Below are positions 8,745 through 17,069 of a DNA stretch of 64,000 bases, piece after piece. The stretch is from an uncultured Bacteroidales bacterium (GTDB lineage Bacteria > Bacteroidota > Bacteroidia > Bacteroidales > UBA932). The stretch lies in NCBI GenBank assembly GCA_949286415.1, contig CASEBV010000007.1, positions 62,001 to 126,000 of the forward strand, written 5' to 3'. A model generated the notes under the pieces. That model made no database searches and had not been told where the DNA came from. It worked only from the letters and a program-made list of their open reading frames with translations. The stretch's first letter is position 1; every line of letters starts with the position of its first letter. The position numbers and the translations under genes are program-made.

Positions 8745-8764
8745 CAAACCAATTTTTTCTTTTC

Positions 8765-9835
8765 ATGAAAGAACCCGACAGACAAAATATAGAAGAATTA
8801 TACAAGGCTGTATGCCGGAGCAGCCATACGGTCATCACATCACATATCAGGCCTGACGGTGACGCAATGGGCAGCTGTCTTGCCATGATGCGTTATATCA
8901 GGAGTCTGGGAGGCTCTGCAGACATAGTACTGCCGGACAGATTCCCTCAGAGCCTCGGCTTCATGACCGGAAATCAGGAAGCCGGGCATATAATATCCGC
9001 GGAGGATGACTTCGGCAGGGCCTCTGAGCTTTTCAGACAGGCAGACCTGGCAATCTGCCTTGATTTCAACAGGCTGGCGGAAAACCGGTGCGGGAAGCTG
9101 GCTCCGCTCCTTGAAGGATTCAACGGGAAAAGAATACTGATTGACCACCACCTTGCACCGGAACTTGAACGGTTCAGCCTCGCATTTACGGAAACTGAAA
9201 TTTCCTCCGCATCGGAGCTCCTGTTCTGGATACTCAATGAAATGCCGGGAACAGACAGGGATGCAAGAAAACTCCCTGCCGGTGTTCCGGAGGCCCTGTT
9301 CACCGGGATGACCACAGACACGAACAATTTCGCCAACTCCGTATTTCCCTCGACATTCAGAATGGCCTCGGCCCTGCTTGATGCGGGGGTCGACCGGGAC
9401 ATGATACTCGACCGGCTGTACAATGAATACAAGGAACGCAGGCTCAGGATACTCGGCCGGCTGCTTGATGAAATGAAAATTACGGAAGACGGTGTAGCCT
9501 ACATGATTCTCAGCAAGTCTGCAATGAAAAAATTCGGCATAGAAGAAGGTGAGACCGAAGGCTTCGTGAACATTCCCCTCTCGGTAGGGAAAGTGAAGCT
9601 GAGCTGCCTGCTCAAGGAAGACGACGGCTTCATCAGAGTGTCACTCAGGTCAAAGAAAGGGATCTCCGCCAACAGATGCGCTTCCGAATTTTTCAACGGA
9701 GGAGGGCACGAACAGGCCTCCGGAGGCAGGCTGCATATCCCGGAGGACATCAGAGACATTTCTGAGGCTGCCGGATACATCGAAAGAGTCACACATATTT
9801 TCATGAACAGAGACAATGTACAGAATATTCAATAA
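8765..9835 (+). CDS. DHH family phosphoesterase, NrnA-like (oligoribonuclease/pAp phosphatase)
   Basis: A 356-residue cytoplasmic phosphoesterase expected to degrade short oligoribonucleotides and pAp. The order of motifs is complete: IRPDGDAMGS (motif I), CLDFNR (motif II), LIDHH (the DHH motif), GMTTDTNNF (motif IV) and the DHHA1 signature GGGHEQASGG near the C-terminus. The ATG at 8765 gives the normal family length; the longer frame upstream overlaps the promoter. It overlaps the next lipoprotein gene by 20 bp. Confidence 0.92.
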   Translation: MKEPDRQNIEELYKAVCRSSHTVITSHIRPDGDAMGSCLAMMRYIRSLGGSADIVLPDRFPQSLGFMTGNQEAGHIISAEDDFGRASELFRQADLAICLDFNRLAENRCGKLAPLLEGFNGKRILIDHHLAPELERFSLAFTETEISSASELLFWILNEMPGTDRDARKLPAGVPEALFTGMTTDTNNFANSVFPSTFRMASALLDAGVDRDMILDRLYNEYKERRLRILGRLLDEMKITEDGVAYMILSKSAMKKFGIEEGETEGFVNIPLSVGKVKLSCLLKEDDGFIRVSLRSKKGISANRCASEFFNGGGHEQASGGRLHIPEDIRDISEAAGYIERVTHIFMNRDNVQNIQ

Positions 9836-10394
9836 GACATTCTCATTGAGACCCGGCAGGACAGCTGCATCTCTGGCCGCTGCGGCCATAATTGTCGCCG
9901 CAGGATGCACCAAGCAAAGCCTGGAGACCACATATTCCCGCCAGGAAGACAGAATCGACAGTTTCATCACTTCGCAGCTGGAGAACAACAGCAGCTACAG
10001 CGTAGTGCACAACCAAGGGTCCAACAGGCTGATAATCTCAGGGGGGAACGGGAATGCGCTCGAACCGGGAGACACCATGACATTTCAATACGCAGGCTAT
10101 GTCTTTTCCGGCAGCAGCCTTAACGCATCGGACCTTTTTGCCACAAACAACAGAACAATTGCCGAAGAGGCCGGATGGAATCTCACCGATGCGGACTTCA
10201 GCGACAAGAGAGTCATACTGGATGAAGATGAACTTCTTGAAGGCCTGTACTACGGACTTGAAGGAGTACGGTCCGGGGAAGAATGCATTGTCATATTTTC
10301 AGGGAAATACGGCTACGGAAACCGCCATGTCGGCACGATTCCTGCAAATTCGGCCCTCGCATACCATATCTGGGTTAAAAATGTATCGGAATAA
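9816..10394 (+). CDS. FKBP-type peptidyl-prolyl isomerase-like lipoprotein
   Basis: A 192-residue lipoprotein: signal peptide then a lipobox ending in AAGC at about residue 31. The C-terminal part has the FKBP layout (GDTMTFQYAGYVFSG at the start, then GLEGVRSGEECIVIFSGKYGYG and a final ANSALAYHIWVKNV strand), which folds or escorts exported proteins. Several active-site aromatic residues differ from classical FKBPs, so isomerase activity is uncertain. The start overlaps the DHH gene by 20 bp, indicating translational coupling. Confidence 0.75.
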   Translation: MYRIFNKTFSLRPGRTAASLAAAAIIVAAGCTKQSLETTYSRQEDRIDSFITSQLENNSSYSVVHNQGSNRLIISGGNGNALEPGDTMTFQYAGYVFSGSSLNASDLFATNNRTIAEEAGWNLTDADFSDKRVILDEDELLEGLYYGLEGVRSGEECIVIFSGKYGYGNRHVGTIPANSALAYHIWVKNVSE

Positions 10395-10398
10395 ACAC

Positions 10399-10406
10399 TA
10401 TATTTG
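10399..10406 (+). promoter_or_regulatory. -7 box for the second FKBP-like gene
   Basis: TATATTTG matches TAnnTTTG exactly, about 55 nt ahead of the ATG at 10461. No TTTG at the -33 position. Confidence 0.45.
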
Positions 10407-10460
10407 CAGGATTATCTGACACGAGATACAAAATATCTATACACATTATAGAATGACAAC

Positions 10461-11546
10461 ATGAATATGAGAGGTTTTTTTCTTGCGTTTGCAGTCATCT
10501 GTGCAGCTGCCGCAGCTGCCGGATGCGCCACAAGTCCTGAAATCCCGAACAACGAGAACGAAAAAAGATATTTTGACGCATGGATGCATGTGAATCATCC
10601 GGACTGGACAAAGACGGAGCACTGGATCTACATTGACGAAAAGAATGAGACACCGGGAACCGGAGAAACAGTCAAGGAGGGTTATCTTTTTGTGGAATAT
10701 ACTGTACGTGACCTTTCCGGGACCATAACTTCATCGACCAGGGAAGAGGCTGCCAAGCAGCTTGGCACATACAAGGAGCAGAATTATTATGGACCGAAAG
10801 TCTGGACGACCGGCTCCATGACGGCCGGAGTATTCTATGCGATGTCCGACCTTGGCGGAATGAAGACAGGAGGCAGCAGGCAGGCCATAATTCCGGGCTG
10901 GATGGCATCATCCGTAAAATACGGTTCCGAGGAAGAATACCTGAACAATGTGACAGGGAACAGCCATGCAATCTATGACATAGAATTTGTCGGACAGACA
11001 GACGACATATCTGCATGGCAGTCAGACCGGATGGCAGACTTCATTGAAGACAATGAGCTCGGGCTGTTCACCAGTCTGTCCCCGTCAGACACGACGGAAA
11101 CCGGCTTCTATTATGAGGGAGTACTGGAGTCCGGTGCATCTGATACGGAAAAACTTGACACTGACACCGCCTCCACCCTTTTCGCCGCAGACACGACAGT
11201 ATACATCAATTATACAGGAAGACGCCTCGACGGGCAGGCATTCGACACAACAATTGAAAGAATTGCAAAAGACAACAACATATACTCTTCAGGAAAAGAG
11301 TATGCCCCGGTAAAGATCACCTGGGGAGAGAATTACTCCTCAATAAAGATGGGAGACGACGGGAATTCGGTAATCACAGGTTTTGCAAAGACCCTGTGGA
11401 GGATGAGCTGCAGAGAAGGAGTGACCAGGGCGGCAGGAATGTTCTGGTCAGACTTCGGGTACAATTACTCCGGAAGCGGAGACATGATACCGGGGTATGC
11501 TCCGCTCATCTTCGAGATAGAGTTCACAGAAAATCCGGAGGAGTAG
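10461..11546 (+). CDS. Lipoprotein with two FKBP-like domains
   Basis: A 361-residue lipoprotein (lipobox AAGC at residues 19-22). Two FKBP-like units are visible: residues around 65-180 (EGYLFVEYTVRDLSG through AIYDIEF) and around 250-360 (TTVYINYTGRRLDGQAFDTT through PLIFEIEF). The second is nearer to active FKBPs (VYINYTGRxLDGxxFD). It sits between the single-domain paralogue and a MATE exporter, only 4 bp before the latter. Likely a periplasmic foldase or chaperone; clients unknown. Confidence 0.75.
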   Translation: MNMRGFFLAFAVICAAAAAAGCATSPEIPNNENEKRYFDAWMHVNHPDWTKTEHWIYIDEKNETPGTGETVKEGYLFVEYTVRDLSGTITSSTREEAAKQLGTYKEQNYYGPKVWTTGSMTAGVFYAMSDLGGMKTGGSRQAIIPGWMASSVKYGSEEEYLNNVTGNSHAIYDIEFVGQTDDISAWQSDRMADFIEDNELGLFTSLSPSDTTETGFYYEGVLESGASDTEKLDTDTASTLFAADTTVYINYTGRRLDGQAFDTTIERIAKDNNIYSSGKEYAPVKITWGENYSSIKMGDDGNSVITGFAKTLWRMSCREGVTRAAGMFWSDFGYNYSGSGDMIPGYAPLIFEIEFTENPEE

Positions 11547-11550
11547 GCCG

Positions 11551-12939
11551 ATGGCAGAAAAATCAGCAATTCCGGTTGAACTCGGGACAGAACCGATAGG
11601 AAAACTTCTGAAAAACTACGCCGTGCCGGCAATAATCGCCATGACGGCATCTTCTCTCTATAATATTATTGACAGCATATTCATCGGTCATGGCGTCGGG
11701 CCGCTTGCCATAGCCGGGCTTGCGGTGACATTCCCGCTGATGAACCTCTCGGCGGCCTTCGGAACCCTTGTAGGTGTCGGGGCCACCACTCTTGTGTCCG
11801 TCCTGCTCGGACAGAAAAACTATGACATTGCCAACAAAGTGCTCGGCAATGTCGTAATACTGAACATCATCATCGGTCTGCTCTTCATGACCGTGTCACT
11901 CATTTTCCTGGACCCTATCCTGTATTTCTTCGGAGCAAGCGACAACACCATCGTCTACGCGAGGGAATACATGCAGATAATACTCGCAGGGAATGCAGTC
12001 ACCCATCTGTACCTTGGACTGAACAGCGTGCTCAGGGCCTCCGGACAGCCGAAATTTGCCATGATGCTGACAATACTTTCAGTAATCATCAATACGGCTG
12101 TAGCCCCGGTGCTGATATTCTGGCTTGACATGGGAATAAGCGGGGCCGCAATAGCCACGGTGCTGGCCCAGACAGTCTCCCTTATAATCATATTGAGATA
12201 TTTCAGCCGGAAGGACAGGCTGCTTCACTTCAGCAAAGGAATCTTCCGCCTTGAGTGGAGAATCACAAAGGATTCCCTGTCAATAGGACTCGCCCCGTTC
12301 CTGATGAACTCCGCGGCATGCATAGTGACACTGTTCATCAACCAGCAGCTCGGGAAATACGGAGGAGACATAGCCATAGGAGCATACGGCATCGTGAACA
12401 GAATAAGCTTCCTGTTCATAATGATAGTCATGGGCTTCAACCAGGGCATGCAGCCTATTGCCGGTTACAACTACGGCACAAGGAACTACACAAGAGTCAA
12501 GTCCGTCATGTGGACCACAGTCAAATACGCCACGGCCGTGACAACGACCGGATTTCTGATAGCCATACTGTTCCCGCAGCAGGCAGTATCCATCTTCACT
12601 TCCGACCCGCAGCTCATTGACTTCTCATCCAAAGGTCTGCAGGTCCTTACCCTCGCCTTCCCCTTTGTGGGATTCCAGATGGTGTCATCCAACTTCTTCC
12701 AGTGCCTGGGCATGGTCAACAAGGCAATCATCCTCTCGATGGCCCGGCAGATACTGTTCCTAATCCCATGCATATACGTCCTGCCGCTGTTTTTCGAGAA
12801 CCTCGGTGTCTGGATAAGTTTTCCAATATCGGACTTTGCGGCATTCATAATTTCAGCGATTCTCATGTGGGATCTTCTGAGAAAATTCGGCAGGCTCAAG
12901 GACGGGGATGACCCGTCAATACTCGGCAGCAAACTCTGA
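11551..12939 (+). CDS. MATE family efflux transporter
   Basis: A 462-residue multidrug/toxin exporter with about 12 membrane spans in two related halves. The MATE signatures are visible: GTEPIGKLLKNYAVPAIIAM at the start, IDSIFIGHGVGPLAIAGLAVTFP in the first half, and GFNQGMQPIAGYNYG in the second. Proton- or Na+-coupled export is the family role. Begins 4 bp after the lipoprotein gene, so co-transcription is likely. Confidence 0.95.
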   Translation: MAEKSAIPVELGTEPIGKLLKNYAVPAIIAMTASSLYNIIDSIFIGHGVGPLAIAGLAVTFPLMNLSAAFGTLVGVGATTLVSVLLGQKNYDIANKVLGNVVILNIIIGLLFMTVSLIFLDPILYFFGASDNTIVYAREYMQIILAGNAVTHLYLGLNSVLRASGQPKFAMMLTILSVIINTAVAPVLIFWLDMGISGAAIATVLAQTVSLIIILRYFSRKDRLLHFSKGIFRLEWRITKDSLSIGLAPFLMNSAACIVTLFINQQLGKYGGDIAIGAYGIVNRISFLFIMIVMGFNQGMQPIAGYNYGTRNYTRVKSVMWTTVKYATAVTTTGFLIAILFPQQAVSIFTSDPQLIDFSSKGLQVLTLAFPFVGFQMVSSNFFQCLGMVNKAIILSMARQILFLIPCIYVLPLFFENLGVWISFPISDFAAFIISAILMWDLLRKFGRLKDGDDPSILGSKL

Positions 12940-12977
12940 CAAACCTCAGTCCCCCAATATCACCTTAAGCACAGAAT

Positions 12978-13592
12978 ATGATGAAGAAAATAATAATAAA
13001 TGTCGGAAGGCAGTTCGGAAGCGGAGGAAAACAGGTCGCACTTGAACTCGGAAGGAAGCTCGGCATAAATGTCTATGACAACGAACTGATTACAAAAGCA
13101 GCGGAAGCAAGCGGATTCAGCAAGGACTTCTTCAGGGAAAAGGACGAGAAAAGGAATTTCTTCTCTTTCTCATCATTCTTCAGCACCCACGGATTCGGGT
13201 TGCCGGACAACTATGTGAATGAGAACGAGCTGTTCAAAATCCAGAGTGAAGTCATAACAGGCATTGCGGAAAAAGAGTCTGCAGTCATCGTCGGAAGATG
13301 TGCCGACTACATATTGAGAAACACAGGCTTCACTCTTGACGTTTTCATCTGCGCCCCGCTTGAAAACAGGAAGAAAAGGGTGTCCGACAGACTCGGGATA
13401 ACGCCGGACAAGGCCGAGGAGCTCATTTCCAGGACAGACAGAAAGAGAGAAACATACTACAACTACTTCACTTTCGGGAACTGGGGAGTCGCCTCCAATT
13501 ATGACCTCTGCGTCGACTCTTCAATCCTGGATATAGAAGGGACTGCGGATTACATCATCGACTTCGCGGACAGAGCCGGAATGCTGAAATGA
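12978..13592 (+). CDS. Cytidylate kinase-like family protein
   Basis: A 204-residue P-loop protein of the cytidylate kinase-like group (PF13189 type). The N-terminus has GRQFGSGGKQVALELGRKLG, a glycine-rich nucleotide loop with a GSGGK pattern, and later IVGRCADYIL and the RVSDR/RKRETYYNYFT lid region. These proteins resemble CMP kinases but their substrate is not firmly established. Start could be either of two adjacent ATGs (12978 or 12981). The stop overlaps the start of the next gene (ATGA). Confidence 0.85.
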   Translation: MMKKIIINVGRQFGSGGKQVALELGRKLGINVYDNELITKAAEASGFSKDFFREKDEKRNFFSFSSFFSTHGFGLPDNYVNENELFKIQSEVITGIAEKESAVIVGRCADYILRNTGFTLDVFICAPLENRKKRVSDRLGITPDKAEELISRTDRKRETYYNYFTFGNWGVASNYDLCVDSSILDIEGTADYIIDFADRAGMLK

Positions 13593-15004
13593 AAATGACG
13601 GCAGACAGAAACAAATGGACAATAAGCATCGCGTGCCTGCTCTGTGCAGTATGCACACTGACTGTCATGTCGGCTTCATCCCATGACAAGTACGCCCGAA
13701 TAACATCTGCCGACGAAGAAATCCTGAGCCTGAACGACACTCTGACCAACTCAATGTCAGACTTCAACGAACTCTCCGGGATGGACAGGATAGTGGAAAA
13801 CTACAGAAAAAGATGGGACCTCAAGGGTGTGTCGCTTGCAATGATGCGCAATGACTCACTCATATTTGCGAAAGGCTACGGCTGGGCTGACGAAGAGAAA
13901 AATGTCCCCATGACTCCCGGACACATACTCAGGATGGCATCCGTCTCCAAGCTGATCACCGCCACAGGCATCATGAAACTGCAGGAAATGGGTATGCTTT
14001 CGCTGGGAGACACAGTCTTCGGTCCGTCAGGAATCTTATGTGACTCCATTTATACAGCCTCCATAGGGAGGAAACGCAATTACTTGCAGATTACTGTGGA
14101 AGATCTGCTCAGGCACAAGGGAGGCTTCACATGCTCGCTCGGAGACCCCATGTTCTCCACAAGGGATATAATCCGCCAGTTCAGACTTGACGGGGCCCCT
14201 GACCATGAGACTCTTACCAGATGTATGCTCAGGAGACAGCTCGGATTCGCCCCGGGCTCATGGCAGCAATATTCCAATTTCGGCTATCTCCTGCTGTCAA
14301 TGATAATAGAAAAAGTGTCCGGGACAGACTATGAGACATTCATAAAGGCAAACATACTTGAACCTGCAGGATGCCATGACATGCATATTGCCCGCAACTA
14401 TTACGAAGAACGCTATCCCAATGAGGTAAGGTACTACATGCATGCCGGCTCTGAGCCATGCCCTGAATTCAACATGAGCGGGCGGATGGTCGAGAAATGC
14501 TACGGCGGCAATGACATTGAAAGCCTGTCCGGAGCCGGGGCCTGGGTCGGCTCTCCTTCCGAGCTCTGCAGGTTCGTGGCCTCGATAGACAGCAGACCGG
14601 AAATCCCTGACATAATCTCATCCGAAAGCGTTGCCGCAATGACTGAATATTTCGATTCCCAGACATTCTCGCTCGGATGGAATGACACAAAGCCCACAGG
14701 AGAATGGACGAGGACAGGCACTTTCTCCGGGACAAGCGCCCTGGTCAAATACTTTCCTGACGGCGAATGCTGGGTTCTCATCACCAACACCAGCACATGG
14801 AGAGGGCCGGGACTCGCACGGTATACGGAAGCCATGTTCAAAAAATGCAGGGAACTTTATGGTCCCCTGCTTCCTGAAAGAAATCTGTTCTCCGCCGCCC
14901 CCGGCAGCAGAATATTTTTCCAGCTTGGTGTATTGCCGGAGATTCAGTCACCGTCGCTTCCGGAGTATGTCTTGACTTCAAATTCACCGGACAACACCCT
15001 GTAG
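13589..15004 (+). CDS. Exported serine hydrolase, class C beta-lactamase/penicillin-binding-like
   Basis: A 471-residue protein with an N-terminal hydrophobic signal (residues 11-30) and the serine beta-lactamase fold: the catalytic S118-x-x-K121 in ASVSK, and YSN in WQQYSNFGY. The family includes D-aminopeptidases and esterases, so peptidoglycan or ester hydrolysis is more likely than drug resistance. It is translationally coupled (ATGA overlap) to the cytidylate-kinase-like gene and its 3' end overlaps buk tail to tail by 61 bp. Confidence 0.85.
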   Translation: MKMTADRNKWTISIACLLCAVCTLTVMSASSHDKYARITSADEEILSLNDTLTNSMSDFNELSGMDRIVENYRKRWDLKGVSLAMMRNDSLIFAKGYGWADEEKNVPMTPGHILRMASVSKLITATGIMKLQEMGMLSLGDTVFGPSGILCDSIYTASIGRKRNYLQITVEDLLRHKGGFTCSLGDPMFSTRDIIRQFRLDGAPDHETLTRCMLRRQLGFAPGSWQQYSNFGYLLLSMIIEKVSGTDYETFIKANILEPAGCHDMHIARNYYEERYPNEVRYYMHAGSEPCPEFNMSGRMVEKCYGGNDIESLSGAGAWVGSPSELCRFVASIDSRPEIPDIISSESVAAMTEYFDSQTFSLGWNDTKPTGEWTRTGTFSGTSALVKYFPDGECWVLITNTSTWRGPGLARYTEAMFKKCRELYGPLLPERNLFSAAPGSRIFFQLGVLPEIQSPSLPEYVLTSNSPDNTL

Positions 15005-16062
15005 CCATTGTCCGCGAGAGATTCAAGTTCATTCTCGCCCGGATATACGGCAACGGGAGCAATGAATGACACCCTGTCCGTGATTTTGGACATCATCGGG
15101 GCGCTGTGCGCAATCCCTCCCGTCAGAATTATGGCATCAACCTTTCCGAAGACATCCGTCGCAAGTCCGGCGATATATTTGGCGACACTCAGGCAATAGC
15201 CGTCTATGAATGTGGAGGCCTTATCGTCTCCCGATTCAGCCATCTTCAGAATTTCCCTGAAGTCATTGGTGCCGAACCATGCCACGGCCCCGCCCCCTCC
15301 GACAAGACGCTTCTTGACTTCTTCTTTTGTCCATTTGCCGCTGAAGCACATCTCCACAAGAGGGAATCCAGGCACCGTCCCTGCCCTTTCGGCACTGAGG
15401 GGCCCGTCACCTCCGTGAGCGTCATTGGTGTCTATGATGCGTCCTCCCCTGTGAAGAGTCACTGATGTCCCTCCGCCCATGTGCGCGACAATGACCGTCA
15501 GGCTCATATAATCAGCCCCCCGGTCCCTGGCATAGCGCCTGACCATCGCCCTGGAATTGAGAGCATGGCACAACGCCCTTCTCGGAAACTCCGGAAGTCC
15601 TCCGACCTTTGCCTCAGGCAGCATCTCATCTGCCATTGCAGCATCCGCAATATATGCCCGGCATGAAGACGGCCTGCCTGCAGACTTCCTTGCCTGATTG
15701 ATCTCCATGGCAATCTCATCCGCAATCAGTCCGCTGAGATTACAGGCATGTACGCCGTTGCGGGACTCAACGAGAGCATGACGCATGGCACTGTTGACCT
15801 CATACACCCCGGTCTCTACAGGAGTGATAAGGCCAGCCCGGGCCATCACTATATCTATGTCAGACAGCGGAATCCCTTTTTCCGAAAGAAAATCCGTGAT
15901 GGCATCCTTCCTCATAAGGTCCTGAGCCATCACGGAACTGTACTTGGAAAGGTCGGATACGCTGTGCACAAGGTTCTGCTCGAACACCATGTTTCCGTCT
16001 ACGGAATAGCCTATCTTGGTGGATGTAGAACCTGTGTTTATAGCCAATACCCTTCCCTTCAT
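14944..16062 (-). CDS. buk: Butyrate kinase
   Basis: Converts butyryl phosphate plus ADP into butyrate and ATP, the energy-yielding last step of butyrate fermentation. The 372 residues show the ASKHA kinase pattern: AINTGSTSTKIGY (phosphate 1), HMGGGTSVTLHRGGRIID with HGGDGPLSAERAG (family-specific), and AIILTGGIAHS (adenosine site). It starts 1 bp after ptb ends on the minus strand and forms the end of ackA-ptb-buk. Its 3' end overlaps the convergent serine hydrolase by 61 bp. Confidence 0.95.
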   Translation of the reverse strand: MKGRVLAINTGSTSTKIGYSVDGNMVFEQNLVHSVSDLSKYSSVMAQDLMRKDAITDFLSEKGIPLSDIDIVMARAGLITPVETGVYEVNSAMRHALVESRNGVHACNLSGLIADEIAMEINQARKSAGRPSSCRAYIADAAMADEMLPEAKVGGLPEFPRRALCHALNSRAMVRRYARDRGADYMSLTVIVAHMGGGTSVTLHRGGRIIDTNDAHGGDGPLSAERAGTVPGFPLVEMCFSGKWTKEEVKKRLVGGGGAVAWFGTNDFREILKMAESGDDKASTFIDGYCLSVAKYIAGLATDVFGKVDAIILTGGIAHSAPMMSKITDRVSFIAPVAVYPGENELESLADNGYRVLSGEFEVKTYSGSDGD

Positions 16063-16063
16063 A

Positions 16064-16972
16064 TCACTTGGCCGACATTGCCGCTATCGCGATTGAATTC
16101 AGCTTGGTATCAATGCTGTCAGCACGGCTGGAAAGTACGCAAGGCACCTTTGAGCCCACTACCATGCCGGCCTGCTTGACATTGGCAGCAAGCTTGGAAT
16201 TGGTCTTGTAGAACACATTTGCCGACTCGATGTTCGGGAAAAGCAGACAGTCTGCATCCCCGGCAACAGGACTGACAAGTTTCTTGATTTCAACCGACTC
16301 CTTGTCAACGGCGACATCCAGTGCAAGAGGGCCGTCGGCTATGCATCCCTTGATTTCCCCACGCTCGACTTTCTTGGAGAGAACGGCAGCCTCCACACAT
16401 GCAGGCATCTTCTCGAGCATCTGCTCGGTAGCTGCAATAAGAGCCACCTTCGGAGTCTTGACACCCATGGCATGGGCCGTATCAACGAGATATTTCAGCA
16501 TGGCCTTCTTCTGTCCCAGGTCAGGAAGAGGGATCACGGCCATATCACTGACAAAGAGAAGCTTATGGTAATTCGGATTCTCAAGCACGGCAACATGGCT
16601 GAGGACAGCCTTCGGAGGGAGCAGTCCCGTCTCCTTGTTGAGGATTGCCCTCATGAACTTGTCCGTGCTGCACAGGCCCTTCATCAGTATGTCTCCCATA
16701 CCCTGGTTGACCATAGTCACAGCCTGGGTGACCGCAGAAAGTTCTTCCGGATTGTGGAGTACACGGAATTTGTTGATGTCAATTCCTTCCTTGTCACACT
16801 GTTCCTTAATCATGTTCTCGTCGCCGACAAGAGTGGCATCGACTATGCCGAGGTCGACAGCCATGCTTGCCGCAGCTATAGTATGTCCGTCGACAGCCCA
16901 GGCGGCCACCATCCTCTTGCGTGAGCTCCTGCCTGCAAGTTCGGTAAAGATTTCTTCGAATTTTGTAAACAT
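16064..16972 (-). CDS. ptb: Phosphate butyryltransferase
   Basis: Exchanges CoA for phosphate on butyryl-CoA, feeding butyrate kinase. The 302-residue length and the phosphotransacetylase fold fit Ptb: LVGDENMIKE, GMGDILMKGLCSTD, DMAVIPLPDLGQK, and GPLALDVAVDKES are the conserved stretches. It has no N-terminal regulatory domain as found in large Pta. Family members can also act on other short acyl-CoAs. It stands between ackA and buk and no separate pta is present in the window. Confidence 0.95.
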   Translation of the reverse strand: MFTKFEEIFTELAGRSSRKRMVAAWAVDGHTIAAASMAVDLGIVDATLVGDENMIKEQCDKEGIDINKFRVLHNPEELSAVTQAVTMVNQGMGDILMKGLCSTDKFMRAILNKETGLLPPKAVLSHVAVLENPNYHKLLFVSDMAVIPLPDLGQKKAMLKYLVDTAHAMGVKTPKVALIAATEQMLEKMPACVEAAVLSKKVERGEIKGCIADGPLALDVAVDKESVEIKKLVSPVAGDADCLLFPNIESANVFYKTNSKLAANVKQAGMVVGSKVPCVLSSRADSIDTKLNSIAIAAMSAK

Positions 16973-17008
16973 TGTATTATCTTATTCTATTTATATTCAT
17001 TTATATTT

Positions 17009-17056
17009 TCTGATGAGACTCAATCCGGCTATATATTCTGATGAGGCTCAATCGGC
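17009..17056. repeat. Imperfect direct repeat between ackA and ptb
   Basis: TCTGATGAGACTCAATCCGGC (17009-17029; 21 nt, arms written here in two parts TCTGATGAGACT and CAATCCGGC) recurs at 17037-17056 as TCTGATGAGGCT + CAATCGGC. The repeats fill the gap between the two genes. Function unknown; possibly a duplication or a weak regulatory site. Confidence 0.85.
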
Positions 17057-17069
17057 ATCAAAATGTCCG

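Noticed and set aside
13589..15004. Beta-lactam resistance gene
   Set aside because: The fold has SxxK and YxN, but the broad family is mostly peptidases and esterases and the context gives no sign of resistance.
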